Position numbers and translations under genes: made by a program | Shown here: in pieces, positions 1-9,183 of the stretch | How the letters are laid out: each line of letters begins with the position of its first letter | Numbering within the stretch: position 1 is the first letter of the stretch | Source: Mesorhizobium australicum WSM2073 | GTDB lineage: Bacteria > Pseudomonadota > Alphaproteobacteria > Rhizobiales > Rhizobiaceae | Assembly: GCF_000230995.2 (NCBI RefSeq) | Contig: NC_019973.1 | Coordinates: 3,672,001 to 3,736,000, forward strand | DNA length: 64,000 nt | Direction: 5' to 3' | Notes under the pieces: model-generated | What the model was told of the DNA's origin: nothing | Database searches by the model: none | Seen by the model: the letters and a program-made list of their open reading frames with translations, nothing else

Positions 1-2847
1 CTTGCCGAGCGCCGGCGAATAGCAGCAGGCGGTGATGTGCCCGATCGAGCCGTGCGGATTGGCTTCGTCGACGTCCTCGACAATGTGCGCGCCGCCATTG
101 AGCGGCCGGTTGTCGAGCGCGATCAGGCCGACCAGTTCCAGCCGCTCGGACGCGACGAGACCTTCCCGATCCATCATCGCGGAGCCGATGAACGGCTTCT
201 TCTTCGACAGCATCCAGTCGAGATGCAGGTCGCGCGCCGTGGTGCGGCCATCAATCTCGGCGCCGGTGACATGGCCTTTCTCGATGCGCATCGTGCCCAG
301 CGCCTCGAGGCCGTAGGTAACCAGCCCGAACGGCTTACCGGCCTCGACCAGTGCTTCCCAGACATGGGTGCCATGGCCGGCGCCGGAATAGACTTCGAAG
401 GCCATTTCGCCGGAGAAGGAAAGCCGGCAAATCATCACCGGAACGCCTGCGATCTCTCCGTGCACGATGCCCATGAAGGGCAAGGTGGCGTTGTCCACGG
501 CAGTGCCGGTGACGCAGGCTGCCAAAATCTGCCGCGCTTTCGGGCCGCCGATGGCGGCTCCCGCCCATTCGTCGGTCACCGAGGTGACGTGGACCTTGAG
601 TTCCGGCCAGATCACGTCGAGGAAATATTCCAGATGCTGCATCACCTTGCCAGCATTGGCCGTGGTGGTGGTCATCAGGAAATCCTGTTCGCCCAGGCGC
701 CATGTGGTGCCGTCGTCGAAGGCAAAGCCGTCCTCGCGCAGCATCAGCCCGTAGCGCGCCTTGCCGACGGCGAGCGTCGAAAACATGTTGGTGTAGACAC
801 GGTCGAGGAATGCCGCGGCGTCGGGACCCTGTACCGCGATCTTGCCCAGCGTCGAGACATCGACGATGCCCGCGCTTTCGCGCGTCGCCTTGGCTTCGCG
901 CACATAGGCCTGTTCGACGGTTTCGCCCGAAAGCCCGTAGATCATCGGCCGGTACCAGAGGCCGGCGGAGTACATGGTCGCGCCATTGTCGACATGCCAG
1001 TCATGCATCGGGGTCAGCCGCTCGGGCTTGAGATCGCCGAAGCGCTCCGCTGCCAGCGAGCCGATCGACACCGGCGCGAAAGGTGGCCGGAAACGGGTGG
1101 TGCCGACTTCCGGGATCGGTTTGCCGAGCGCTTCCGCCATGATGGCGAGGCCGGGAACGTTGGAGCTCTTGCCCTGGTCGGTGGCCATGCCGAGTGTGGT
1201 GTAGCGCTTCAGGTGCTCGACAGAGACGAAGCCTTCGCGATGCGCCAGGCGGACATCTTCCGCCGTGACGTCGTGCTGGAAGTCGACGAAGCTCTTGCCG
1301 CTGCCCTTGATTTCGAACACAGGCGCGGGATCTGGATCTCCGGGAGCTGCCTCGACAGTGGGCAGCGCCGCCGGCGTGGCGGTGCCGCCACTCGCGGCAA
1401 GGCCTGCGGCGCGCCCCTCGGCGATTGCCTCTCCCGTCGAAAAGCTGCCGGTGAACGCGCCGGCGCCGATCCAGCCTTGCGTCGGCTTGGGCGGCAGGAA
1501 GGCCTGCCGGGCCGCGTTCCATTCAGCCTTGGCGCCGGCCTGGCTGGCCAGATGGATGGTCGGCGACCAGCCGCCGGACATCAGCAGGCAATCGGCATGG
1601 ATGCTGCGCGCATCACCGCTCAGCGTACCCGCGACCATGTCGAAGCGCTGAACCTTGAGGCCGGACAAGGCTTTGCCGCCTTCCGTGGCGACCACCGCAT
1701 GGCCGGAAAGCAGTTCCGCCTCGGCTTCGCCGGCCAGGGCGCTCACCTCGGCGGATGGTTGCGGGCGCACGTCGATGATGGCAACGACCGCCGCACCGGC
1801 CTGCTTCAGCGCCAGCGCCGAGCGGTAGGCGCTGTCATTGTTGGTGAACAGCACGACCCGTTGGCCCGGCAGCACGCCGAATTCGTTGGCGTAGCGCTCC
1901 GCCGCATGCGCCAACATCACGCCGGGCCGGTCATTGCCGGGAAACACCAGCGGCCTTTCGAAGGCGCCGGTGGCCAGCACGACGGATCCGGCGCGGATCG
2001 CCCAGTAGCGATGGCGCGGCTCCCCCTTGGCGGGCTGCGCCTTGTGGTCGCTGACCCGCTCGAGCGCGGCAAGCGTATTGTTGTCGTAGTAGCCCCAGAC
2101 AGTGGTGCGCGGCAGAAGCCGGACATTGTCTCGCGCCTCAAGCTGGGCCACGGTGCGCCGCACCCAATCAGCGGCGGGTGCGCCATCGATGGTTTCACCG
2201 GACCAGTTGGCCGATCCGCCGAAACGCGGCTCGAGATCGGCCAGGATGACGCGGGCGCCCTGGTCGGCGGCTGCCTTGGCGGCCATCAGGCCGGCCGGTC
2301 CGGAGCCGACCACAAGCACGTCGCAAAAAGCGTTCATGCGCTCGTAGCGGGCCGGGTCCTTTGCCGATCCGGCGCTGCCGAGGCCGGCGGCGCGGCGGAT
2401 GAAATGCTCGCAGAACATCCAGAAGCGCGTGCCTTTCAGCGGGCCGACAACCGGTCCCATGAAGGTCTTGTAGTAAAACCCGGCCGACAGCAGTTTTCCG
2501 CCGAGCTGGTTGACGGCATGGATGTCGAAGGCAAGCGAGGGGAAACGGTTCTGGCTGACGGCGACCAGCCCGTCATGGATCTCGACCATGGTTGCCGGAA
2601 TGTTGGGTTCGCGCACTTCGCCCTTCAGCACCGTGACCAGCGCGTTGGGCTCCTCGACGCCCGCGCTCAGCAGGCCGCGCGGCCGATGGTATTTGAAAGA
2701 ACGCCCGAACAAGGTGACGCCATTGGCCAGCAGCGCGGACGCCAGCGTGTCGCCGCCATGCCCGGCATAGGCAACGCCGTCGAAGGTGAAGCGGATCGTC
2801 TTCAGCCGGTCTATGCGGCCGCCGGTGTCGGTGCGGCGCGGGCTCAT
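1..2847 (-). CDS. soxA: Sarcosine oxidase alpha subunit SoxA (partial, 3' end beyond window)
   Basis: Largest subunit of heterotetrameric sarcosine oxidase, which oxidatively demethylates sarcosine to glycine in the cytoplasm and passes the C1 unit to tetrahydrofolate. The minus-strand frame is open for 949 codons from an ATG at 2847 to the window edge, so only a few tens of C-terminal residues should be missing (family about 1000 aa). Visible are an N-terminal ferredoxin-like segment, a dinucleotide-binding motif VVGSGPAGLMAAKAA near residue 180, a second nucleotide-binding region, and a C-terminal GcvT/aminomethyltransferase domain beginning about residue 590. The start overlaps the soxD stop by 4 nt (ATGA), which shows translational coupling. 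soxG is expected just outside the window. The long open frame on the plus strand is antisense shadow. Confidence 0.95.
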   Translation of the reverse strand, partial: MSPRRTDTGGRIDRLKTIRFTFDGVAYAGHGGDTLASALLANGVTLFGRSFKYHRPRGLLSAGVEEPNALVTVLKGEVREPNIPATMVEIHDGLVAVSQNRFPSLAFDIHAVNQLGGKLLSAGFYYKTFMGPVVGPLKGTRFWMFCEHFIRRAAGLGSAGSAKDPARYERMNAFCDVLVVGSGPAGLMAAKAAADQGARVILADLEPRFGGSANWSGETIDGAPAADWVRRTVAQLEARDNVRLLPRTTVWGYYDNNTLAALERVSDHKAQPAKGEPRHRYWAIRAGSVVLATGAFERPLVFPGNDRPGVMLAHAAERYANEFGVLPGQRVVLFTNNDSAYRSALALKQAGAAVVAIIDVRPQPSAEVSALAGEAEAELLSGHAVVATEGGKALSGLKVQRFDMVAGTLSGDARSIHADCLLMSGGWSPTIHLASQAGAKAEWNAARQAFLPPKPTQGWIGAGAFTGSFSTGEAIAEGRAAGLAASGGTATPAALPTVEAAPGDPDPAPVFEIKGSGKSFVDFQHDVTAEDVRLAHREGFVSVEHLKRYTTLGMATDQGKSSNVPGLAIMAEALGKPIPEVGTTRFRPPFAPVSIGSLAAERFGDLKPERLTPMHDWHVDNGATMYSAGLWYRPMIYGLSGETVEQAYVREAKATRESAGIVDVSTLGKIAVQGPDAAAFLDRVYTNMFSTLAVGKARYGLMLREDGFAFDDGTTWRLGEQDFLMTTTTANAGKVMQHLEYFLDVIWPELKVHVTSVTDEWAGAAIGGPKARQILAACVTGTAVDNATLPFMGIVHGEIAGVPVMICRLSFSGEMAFEVYSGAGHGTHVWEALVEAGKPFGLVTYGLEALGTMRIEKGHVTGAEIDGRTTARDLHLDWMLSKKKPFIGSAMMDREGLVASERLELVGLIALDNRPLNGGAHIVEDVDEANPHGSIGHITACCYSPALGK

Positions 2848-3140
2848 GGCTTGTCCTCCGCCTTGCGGCGCGCGGCCGAGCTGTGATCGCCGCGCGCGAA
2901 GGCGACACTGGAAATCTCATGCGTCAGCGTGTTGCGCACCACCCTCAGGTGAGCCCGGCAGCCGCCGGAATGCTGCCAGATCTCGTTGTGGTCGCCGGCC
3001 GGGTTCAGCCGGTCGTAGACATAGGCATTCCAGGCCTCGAAATTCTGCGAGGCGGGGTCGGGACGTTCGCGGTTGCCGTCACCCTGATAGGTGAACTCAA
3101 TGACATCGCGCGGGCCGCAATAGGGGCAAGTGATCAGCAC
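2844..3140 (-). CDS. soxD: Sarcosine oxidase delta subunit SoxD
   Basis: 98-aa delta subunit of heterotetrameric sarcosine oxidase, the small zinc-binding subunit. It begins with MLITCPYCGPRD, the typical cysteine pair (C-x2-C) of the family, and a third cysteine follows in GGCRAHL. Length agrees with known SoxD proteins (about 90-100 aa). It lies between soxB (24 nt upstream) and soxA (4-nt overlap), the canonical order soxB-soxD-soxA, so the three are certainly one transcript. Confidence 0.95.
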   Translation of the reverse strand: MLITCPYCGPRDVIEFTYQGDGNRERPDPASQNFEAWNAYVYDRLNPAGDHNEIWQHSGGCRAHLRVVRNTLTHEISSVAFARGDHSSAARRKAEDKP

Positions 3141-3164
3141 GGAATGTTCCTAATGAAGCCTTGT

Positions 3165-4424
3165 CTAGTGGAGCCTCGGGTTTGCACCCTGGCCCTTGTC
3201 GTCGATCACCAGCCCGCGATGAAAGCGGTCCAGCGTGAAGGGGGCGTTGAAATCGTGAGGCTGATCCTTGGCGATGGTCCAGGCAAAGCACCAGCCGGAA
3301 GCGGGCGTCGCCTTGAAGCCGCCATAGCACCAGCCGCAATTGAGATACATGCCGGGCAGGGGGCCCATGGTGATGATCGGCGAGCCGTCCATCGACATGT
3401 CGCAGACGCCGCCCCAGGAGCGCAGCATGCGCACACGTGCAAGGCCCGGGAAAAGGGCCAGCATCTCGCTCATCACCTCGTCGACGATGGGCAGGTTGCC
3501 GCGCTGGGCGTAGCTGTTGTAGCCGTCGATGTCGCCGCCATAGACAAGGCCGCCCTTGTCGGACTGCGACATGTAGAAATGGCCCATGCCGAAGGTCACG
3601 ACCGTGTCGATGAAGGGTTTCAGCGATTCGGTCACGAAGGCCTGCAGCACATGGCTTTCGATTGGCATCGTCTCGACGCCGGCCAGTTGCATGACCCGTC
3701 CGGTGCTGCCAGCCACCGCGACCGCGACCTTCTTGGCCCTGATATCGCCGCGCGAGGTGGCAACGCCGGTAACCCGGTCGCCGTCGCGCAGGAAGCCGGT
3801 GACCTCGCAATTCTCGATGATGTCGACGCCGCGCCGGTCGGCGCCGCGCGCATAGCCCCACGCGACGGCGTCGTGCCGGGCGGTGCCGGCCCGCCGCTGC
3901 ATCAGGCCGCCGACCACGGGAAAGCGTGCACCGTCGGAGATGTCGAGCGCCGGGATCAAGCGCTTGATCTCGGCAGGTGTCATCAATTCCGCATCGACGC
4001 CGAGATGGCGCATCGCGTTGCCGCGTCTAGAGTAGTCGTCGAACTGAGCCGGCGTGTGCGCCAGGTTCAGGCAGCCGCGCTGCGAGAACATGACGTTGTA
4101 ATTGAGCTCGTGCGACAGGTTTTCCCACAGCTTCATCGAATGTTCGTAGAAGCGGGTGTTGGCGGGCAGCAGGTAATTCGAACGAACGGCCGTGGTGTTG
4201 CGGCCGACATTGCCGGAGCCCAGCCAGCCTTTCTCCAGCACCGCGACATTGGTGATGCCGTGTTCCTTGGCTAGATAGTAGGCGGTCGCCAGTCCATGCC
4301 CGCCGCCGCCGATGATGATGACGTCGTAGGATGCCTTCGGATCCGGCTTGCGCCAGGCCGGCTTCCAGTCCTTGTTTCCCTTGAGCGCGTTCGCGAGCAG
4401 CGAAAGGGCCGAGTACTCTGCCAT
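3165..4424 (-). CDS. soxB: Sarcosine oxidase beta subunit SoxB
   Basis: 419-aa FAD/FMN-binding beta subunit that carries the sarcosine dehydrogenase site. A Rossmann FAD motif DVIIIGGGGHGLATAYYLA lies at about residues 34-52. The motif TARHDAVAWGYARG near residue 180 probably holds the histidine that binds FMN covalently in this family. Full length for the family (about 405-420 aa). It is the first gene of the minus-strand sox operon. The 5' region (4425-4590) shows no clear Shine-Dalgarno sequence or operator. The product is expected to use sarcosine made by the dimethylglycine-dehydrogenase-like enzymes encoded elsewhere in the window. Confidence 0.95.
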   Translation of the reverse strand: MAEYSALSLLANALKGNKDWKPAWRKPDPKASYDVIIIGGGGHGLATAYYLAKEHGITNVAVLEKGWLGSGNVGRNTTAVRSNYLLPANTRFYEHSMKLWENLSHELNYNVMFSQRGCLNLAHTPAQFDDYSRRGNAMRHLGVDAELMTPAEIKRLIPALDISDGARFPVVGGLMQRRAGTARHDAVAWGYARGADRRGVDIIENCEVTGFLRDGDRVTGVATSRGDIRAKKVAVAVAGSTGRVMQLAGVETMPIESHVLQAFVTESLKPFIDTVVTFGMGHFYMSQSDKGGLVYGGDIDGYNSYAQRGNLPIVDEVMSEMLALFPGLARVRMLRSWGGVCDMSMDGSPIITMGPLPGMYLNCGWCYGGFKATPASGWCFAWTIAKDQPHDFNAPFTLDRFHRGLVIDDKGQGANPRLH

Positions 4425-4623
4425 GTGTATGATGTCCGTTGCGGGTGATGCGGCAGACTATAGACGCAGGAGGCTGATACAAAGCCAATATTGCGCCATC
4501 GCCTTTCGACTGGCCGACGCTTGATGAGCGCGACCGTCGCGGTGACTTGCCCCATGATATGGCCGTCTTTATCAAGGACAGGCTTTTTGAATGCCTTTGC
4601 CGTCCGCGAGTCGCCAATCCATC

Positions 4624-7113
4624 ATGTTTTTTCGATTGCTTCGCCTCATCCTGGTCCTGGCGCTTGTCGTTTCGGCGCCGCTGTCGTTCGAGGCGGCGGC
4701 GCAAGGCGTTAGCCAGGCGCCCGCCGGACTGGTCGCCGACCAGCAGAAGATCATCCAGGGCCTGACGACCAAGGCCGACAATTTCGAGAAGCAGATACAG
4801 CAGGATGGCGAGGACGACAGCAACCTCGTCGACATCCGCCTGCAACTCGAGGAATTGTCACGGCAATCGCTGACCAGCGCGCTGGCGTTTCGCACACGCC
4901 TGGGCGAAATCAACAGCAGGCTCGAACAGCTCGGGCCGCCGCCCGCCGCCGGCCAACCGGCTGAGCCCGACATCGTCAGCGCCGAACGCGAGGGGCTGAC
5001 GTCCGAAAAGGCCGAGATCAACGCGGTCATCGCGCAAGCTCAATCCTTGTCGATCCGCATCAGCGGGCTGATCGACAAGATCGGCAACATGCGCAGCGCG
5101 CTGTTCCGCAATCTCCTCACCAAGCGCTACGTGCTCTCGGACGCGTTGAGCCCGCAGGTGTTTTCCGATGCGCGCGACGAGTTCGGCAATTTCTACAAGG
5201 CGGTGTCGTCCTGGCTGAGCTTCGCCATCAAGTTCAAGTTCCAGGCTATCCTGGCGGCGACCTTCGTGGCGCTCGGCCTGGCGCTGGTGCTGCTGGTCGG
5301 CGGGAGGCGCCTGTTCGGACGGGTGTTCGAGGCCGATCCGACCAATGAGGACCCATCCTATCTCAGCCGCCTGTCGGTGGCCTTCTGGTCGACCTTGCTG
5401 CCGACGCTGGCGGTCGCCGCCTTTCTCGGCTCGACGATCTTCTTTTTCAATTATTACAACGTGTTGCGCGGCGATATCGGCCTCTTCCTCAATGCGTTGG
5501 CCACCGTCATCGGCGTGGTGTTCTGTGTCAATCGGCTGACCAACGCGGCACTCGAGCCGCGTTTGCCCAACTGGCGGCTCATCCCCGTCGAAACCGGGCC
5601 GGCGCGCTGGCTGGTCCGCCTGACCACCGCCATGGCCGTGGTCATCAGCTTCAACACCTTCCTGTCGGTCGTCAACGACAAGATGGGGTCGCCGCTGTCG
5701 CTGACCATCGCGCGCAGTTTCGTGGCCACCATCATCGTCGGCGTCATCCTGATCCTGATGGCGATGCTGAGGCCGTTCAGGGCGCGTGACGGAAGCTGGC
5801 GCCCGTGGCCGGCCTGGCTGCGCTACACCTCGCTCGGGCTGGGGCTTTTCACCATCATAGCGGCGCTGCTCGGTTATATCGGCCTTGCCCTGTTCGTCTC
5901 GCTGCAGGTTGTGGTCACCGGCACCGCGCTGATAACGGCCTATATCGGCTTCCTGTCGGCGCAGGCGATCGGCGAGGAGGGCGCTTTCGCCAACACCTCG
6001 GTCGGGCGTTGGCTGTCGGCCAATTCCAGCTATGAAGATACCGCACTCGACCAGCTCGGCCTTGTCGTCAGCATCGCCATCAACGTGATGATCGTGCTGG
6101 TGTTTCTGCCGTTGATCCTTTTGATGTGGGGCTTCCAGCTCGGCGATATCGAGGCGTGGGCGTACAAGCTCGCAACCGGAATCAATATCGGTTCGGTGAC
6201 CATTTCGGTCACCGGCATCCTGTCGGGCATCGTCGTCTTCGTCATCGGCTATTTCCTGACGCGCTGGTTCCAGGGCTGGCTCGACGGCTCGGTCATGGCG
6301 CGCGGCAAGGTCGACACCGGTGTGCGCAACTCGATCCGGCTGGCGGTCGGCTATGCCGGCGTTGCGCTCGCCGCGCTGGTCGGCATCTCTGCGGCCGGCA
6401 TCGATCTTTCCAGCCTGGCGCTGGTCGCGGGTGCGCTTTCCCTCGGTATCGGCTTTGGCCTGCAGAATGTGGTGTCGAATTTCGTCTCCGGCCTGATCCT
6501 TCTGGCCGAGCGGCCGTTCAAGGTCGGCGACTGGATCGTGGCCGGCGAGGTCAGCGGCACGGTCAAGAAGATCAGCGTGCGTGCCACGGAGATCGAGACG
6601 TTCCAGCGGCAGTCGGTGATCCTGCCCAATTCGAACCTGATCAACAACGCCGTCGGCAACTGGACGCACCGCAACAAGCTCGGCCGCATCGACATCAAGG
6701 TGGGCGTCGCCTATGGCAGCGACGTCAAGCAGGTCCACGCGGTACTGCTGGATATCGCGCGCAGCCATCCGCTGGTGCTGAAGAACCCCGAGCCTTTCGT
6801 CTTGTTTTCCAATTTTGGACCCGCCGCGCTCGAATTCGAGATCCGCGTGTTCCTGGCCGATGTGATGAACGGCAACATCGTGCAGAACGACGTCCGCTTC
6901 ACCGTGCTGGAAAGATTCGACGACCAGCACATCGAAATCCCGTCCACGCCGCGCGCGGTTGTCGAGGCCAAGAAGCACGTGGCATGGCCGACCGACGACG
7001 ACAAGATCGAGGCCGATTTCGCCGAACGGGAAGAGGCCAAGGCGCAAGCCGAGGCAGACGCAAAGCGTCAGGCCAAATCAAGCCGCAAGACACGCAAGCC
7101 AGATCCGGATTAG
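4624..7113 (+). CDS. MscS-family mechanosensitive channel with DUF3772 periplasmic domain
   Basis: 829-aa inner-membrane protein (840 aa if an in-frame ATG at 4591 is used). I prefer 4624 because MFFRLLRLILVLALVVSAPLSFEAAAQG is a convincing signal peptide, although the upstream ATG has an AGGA ahead of it. After a coiled-coil-rich periplasmic region (about 30-190) come roughly ten hydrophobic helices and then the MscS pore and beta domain, with the glycine/alanine-rich helix LALVAGALSLGIGFGLQNVVSNFVSG and ERPFKVGDWI near residue 640. It is an osmotic-release channel of the large MscK/YbdG-like type. The tail is lysine and glutamate rich. It is divergent from soxB and not clearly co-regulated with it. 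Confidence 0.9.
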   Translation: MFFRLLRLILVLALVVSAPLSFEAAAQGVSQAPAGLVADQQKIIQGLTTKADNFEKQIQQDGEDDSNLVDIRLQLEELSRQSLTSALAFRTRLGEINSRLEQLGPPPAAGQPAEPDIVSAEREGLTSEKAEINAVIAQAQSLSIRISGLIDKIGNMRSALFRNLLTKRYVLSDALSPQVFSDARDEFGNFYKAVSSWLSFAIKFKFQAILAATFVALGLALVLLVGGRRLFGRVFEADPTNEDPSYLSRLSVAFWSTLLPTLAVAAFLGSTIFFFNYYNVLRGDIGLFLNALATVIGVVFCVNRLTNAALEPRLPNWRLIPVETGPARWLVRLTTAMAVVISFNTFLSVVNDKMGSPLSLTIARSFVATIIVGVILILMAMLRPFRARDGSWRPWPAWLRYTSLGLGLFTIIAALLGYIGLALFVSLQVVVTGTALITAYIGFLSAQAIGEEGAFANTSVGRWLSANSSYEDTALDQLGLVVSIAINVMIVLVFLPLILLMWGFQLGDIEAWAYKLATGINIGSVTISVTGILSGIVVFVIGYFLTRWFQGWLDGSVMARGKVDTGVRNSIRLAVGYAGVALAALVGISAAGIDLSSLALVAGALSLGIGFGLQNVVSNFVSGLILLAERPFKVGDWIVAGEVSGTVKKISVRATEIETFQRQSVILPNSNLINNAVGNWTHRNKLGRIDIKVGVAYGSDVKQVHAVLLDIARSHPLVLKNPEPFVLFSNFGPAALEFEIRVFLADVMNGNIVQNDVRFTVLERFDDQHIEIPSTPRAVVEAKKHVAWPTDDDKIEADFAEREEAKAQAEADAKRQAKSSRKTRKPDPD

Positions 7114-7259
7114 ATTGGAGATTGCATGTCGGCATGCCAATTGCGGCATGAATGCGGCATTCAGTTGCGGTTCAGCTTCCATCTCATATAAGCTCCCATG
7201 CAAAGGCGAGAATGCCTTGTGGAAATGCAACAGAGGCGGTGGGAACACCGATATTGCAA

Positions 7260-7523
7260 ATGTGGAAGTCTCTCGTCGCTGCCGTGGCCTTGCTCGCCGT
7301 GAGCGGCTCGGCCCATGCCGCCAGCGCGGTCAACAAGGACGCCGAGACGCGCACGCTGGTCGTGACCGAGGGCGGCAGCAAGACCGAGCTTGCGCTGGCC
7401 GGCGGTGAAACCGTCGAGTTCTGCCAGAGCGGCTGTTTTGTCACCTTGCCTAATGGCGACCTTGAAGCCCTGACCGGTTCGGAAACCGTCGAGATTTCAG
7501 GCGGCGTCGCCCGCATCAAGTAA
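7260..7523 (+). CDS. Small secreted protein of unknown function
   Basis: 87 aa starting at MWKSLVAAVALLAVSGSAHA, a clean Sec signal peptide with an AHA-A cleavage site; the frame extends upstream to 7152 but the extension has no signal character. The mature part of about 67 residues has two cysteines close together (CQSGC, around residue 57), which suggests an exported disulfide, and alternating short beta-type segments. No family recognised beyond resemblance to small periplasmic proteins of rhizobia. A rho-independent terminator follows within 20 nt, so it is monocistronic or the last gene of its unit. Confidence 0.75.
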   Translation: MWKSLVAAVALLAVSGSAHAASAVNKDAETRTLVVTEGGSKTELALAGGETVEFCQSGCFVTLPNGDLEALTGSETVEISGGVARIK

Positions 7524-7541
7524 TCTCGGTGTGATGATTGG

Positions 7542-7571
7542 AAAGGCCGGGCGTTTGCTCGGCCTTTTATT
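7542..7571 (+). terminator. Rho-independent terminator after the small secreted protein
   Basis: The inverted repeat AAAGGCCGGGC / GCTCGGCCTTTT closes a GC-rich stem with a short loop and is followed by a T-rich tail (TTTTATTG). It sits 19 nt after the stop at 7523. Confidence 0.8.
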
Positions 7572-7747
7572 GTTTCCGGTAGCTGTTGTTTAACAATGAC
7601 GATGGAAATACCGCGGCGGCAGCCCTTTGCAACCGTACGTTTTAATGTTCGCTAGGCGATCCCCCGCTATACCAGCATCAAGACGCCGAAACACGGCGCT
7701 CAACGGGTTCCGGTTTCCGGATCAGACGCTGGCAGGGCAGGACGGGC

Positions 7748-9181
7748 ATGGACGCGCGGTCGGACAGGAACGCAATACCGCTTGCGGTCGATCTCGACGG
7801 CACGCTGATCGCGACGGACCTTTTGTGGGAAGGATTGTTCATCCTCCTCAAGAAGAACCCGTTCTATGTCTTCCTGGTGCCTTTCTGGGCGGCCGGCGGA
7901 CCGGCGCGGCTGAAGCAGGCGATCGCCCAACGCATCGACATCGACCCCGCCACGCTGCCCTATCGGGCGCCCCTGCTCGACCGGCTCCGCACCGAGCACG
8001 CCGAAGGCCGCAAACTCGTGCTGGCCACCGGCACGCCGCGCAAGTTCGCCGACGCCATTGCTGTCCATCTCGGCATTTTCGACCGGGTACTGGCCACCGA
8101 GGGTCTCGACAATCTCACTTCGGGAAAGAAGCGAGCCTCCCTCCTTGCGGCCTATGGCGATGCCGGTTTCGACTATGCCGGCAACAGCCGCCATGACCTC
8201 CAGGTGTTCGACGCGGCACGCAGCGCGATCGTAGTGGCCCCGGACCGTCATGCCGCGCGCTGGCAGGCGGCGCATGGCGCCGAAACGATGCCGGCGCCCA
8301 AGCCGACGGTGCGGACCATCGTCAAGATGCTGCGCGTCCATCAGTGGCTGAAGAATTCGCTGATCGCCGTGCCGATGATGCTGTCGCACGAATATTTCAA
8401 TTCCAACATGATCTGGGAATGCCTGCTGGCGTTCATCTCGTTCAGCGCGGTGGCGTCGGCGATCTATATCCTCAATGATTTCTTCGACCTTGCGCTCGAT
8501 CGCAAGCATCTGACCAAGCGCAACAGGCCGTTCGCCAGCGGTGCGCTGTCTATTCCGTTCGGCCTTGGCGCAATCGCGGTGCTGCTGGCGATCGGCATCG
8601 GCACCGGGCTGTTCCTGTCGCTTGAATTCCTGGCTGTGCTCGGCGGCTACATGGTCGTTACCACGGCCTATTCGCTGTCGTTCAAGCGCATGCTTCTGGT
8701 CGACGTGCTGACGCTTGCCGGCCTCTACACCATTCGTGTGCTGGCCGGCGCGGCCGCCACGGGCGTCGACGTCTCGTTCTGGCTGCTCGCCTTCTCGATC
8801 TTCTTCTTCCTGTCGCTGGCACTGGTGAAGCGCTTTGTCGAATTGCGCACCACAGCCATTCCGCCCGGCGAACGCATTGCCGGCCGCGGCTATCGCACCG
8901 AAGACCAGGAGATTGTCGCCCAGGCCGGCATGGCTTCGGCGTTCTCCTCGGCGCTGGTGCTGGCGCTCTACATGGACAGCGTCGCGGTGCGCGAACTCTA
9001 TCCGCATCCCTGGCTGATCTGGCCGCTGGCGCCGATCGTGCTTTATCTCACCATGCGTGTCTGGATCCTGGCGCGCCGCGACGAAATGCACGATGACCCG
9101 GTCGTCTTCATCATTCGCGACTGGCGCAGCCAGATCGTGGTGGCGATCGGCGCGGTGCTGCTGGTCATCGGGGGCTGGTAG
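7748..9181 (+). CDS. HAD phosphatase-UbiA prenyltransferase fusion (polyprenyl-phosphate phosphoribosyltransferase-like)
   Basis: 477 aa. Residues 11-180 form a HAD-type phosphatase with motif I DLDGT (15-19), motif II ATGTP and motif IV GNSRHD. Residues 195-477 form a UbiA membrane prenyltransferase with the aspartate motif NDFFDLALDRK and about eight helices. This fusion resembles the mycobacterial pair in which UbiA (Rv3806c) attaches phosphoribose to decaprenyl phosphate and a phosphatase removes the 5-phosphate. The DprE1-like gene begins 2 nt after the stop, which strongly supports a lipid-linked pentose rather than a quinone pathway. It is the first gene of a seven-gene plus-strand cluster. 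Confidence 0.85.
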   Translation: MDARSDRNAIPLAVDLDGTLIATDLLWEGLFILLKKNPFYVFLVPFWAAGGPARLKQAIAQRIDIDPATLPYRAPLLDRLRTEHAEGRKLVLATGTPRKFADAIAVHLGIFDRVLATEGLDNLTSGKKRASLLAAYGDAGFDYAGNSRHDLQVFDAARSAIVVAPDRHAARWQAAHGAETMPAPKPTVRTIVKMLRVHQWLKNSLIAVPMMLSHEYFNSNMIWECLLAFISFSAVASAIYILNDFFDLALDRKHLTKRNRPFASGALSIPFGLGAIAVLLAIGIGTGLFLSLEFLAVLGGYMVVTTAYSLSFKRMLLVDVLTLAGLYTIRVLAGAAATGVDVSFWLLAFSIFFFLSLALVKRFVELRTTAIPPGERIAGRGYRTEDQEIVAQAGMASAFSSALVLALYMDSVAVRELYPHPWLIWPLAPIVLYLTMRVWILARRDEMHDDPVVFIIRDWRSQIVVAIGAVLLVIGGW

Positions 9182-9183
9182 GC

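Noticed and set aside
37..2886. A 949-codon plus-strand open frame opposite soxA
   Set aside because: Mirror frame of a GC-rich gene; the minus strand encodes a clear SoxA with 4-nt overlap to soxD.
4858..7047. A 729-codon minus-strand frame opposite the MscS-type channel
   Set aside because: Low-complexity arginine/aspartate/glutamine sequence typical of antisense frames; the plus strand has signal peptide, helices and the MscS motif.
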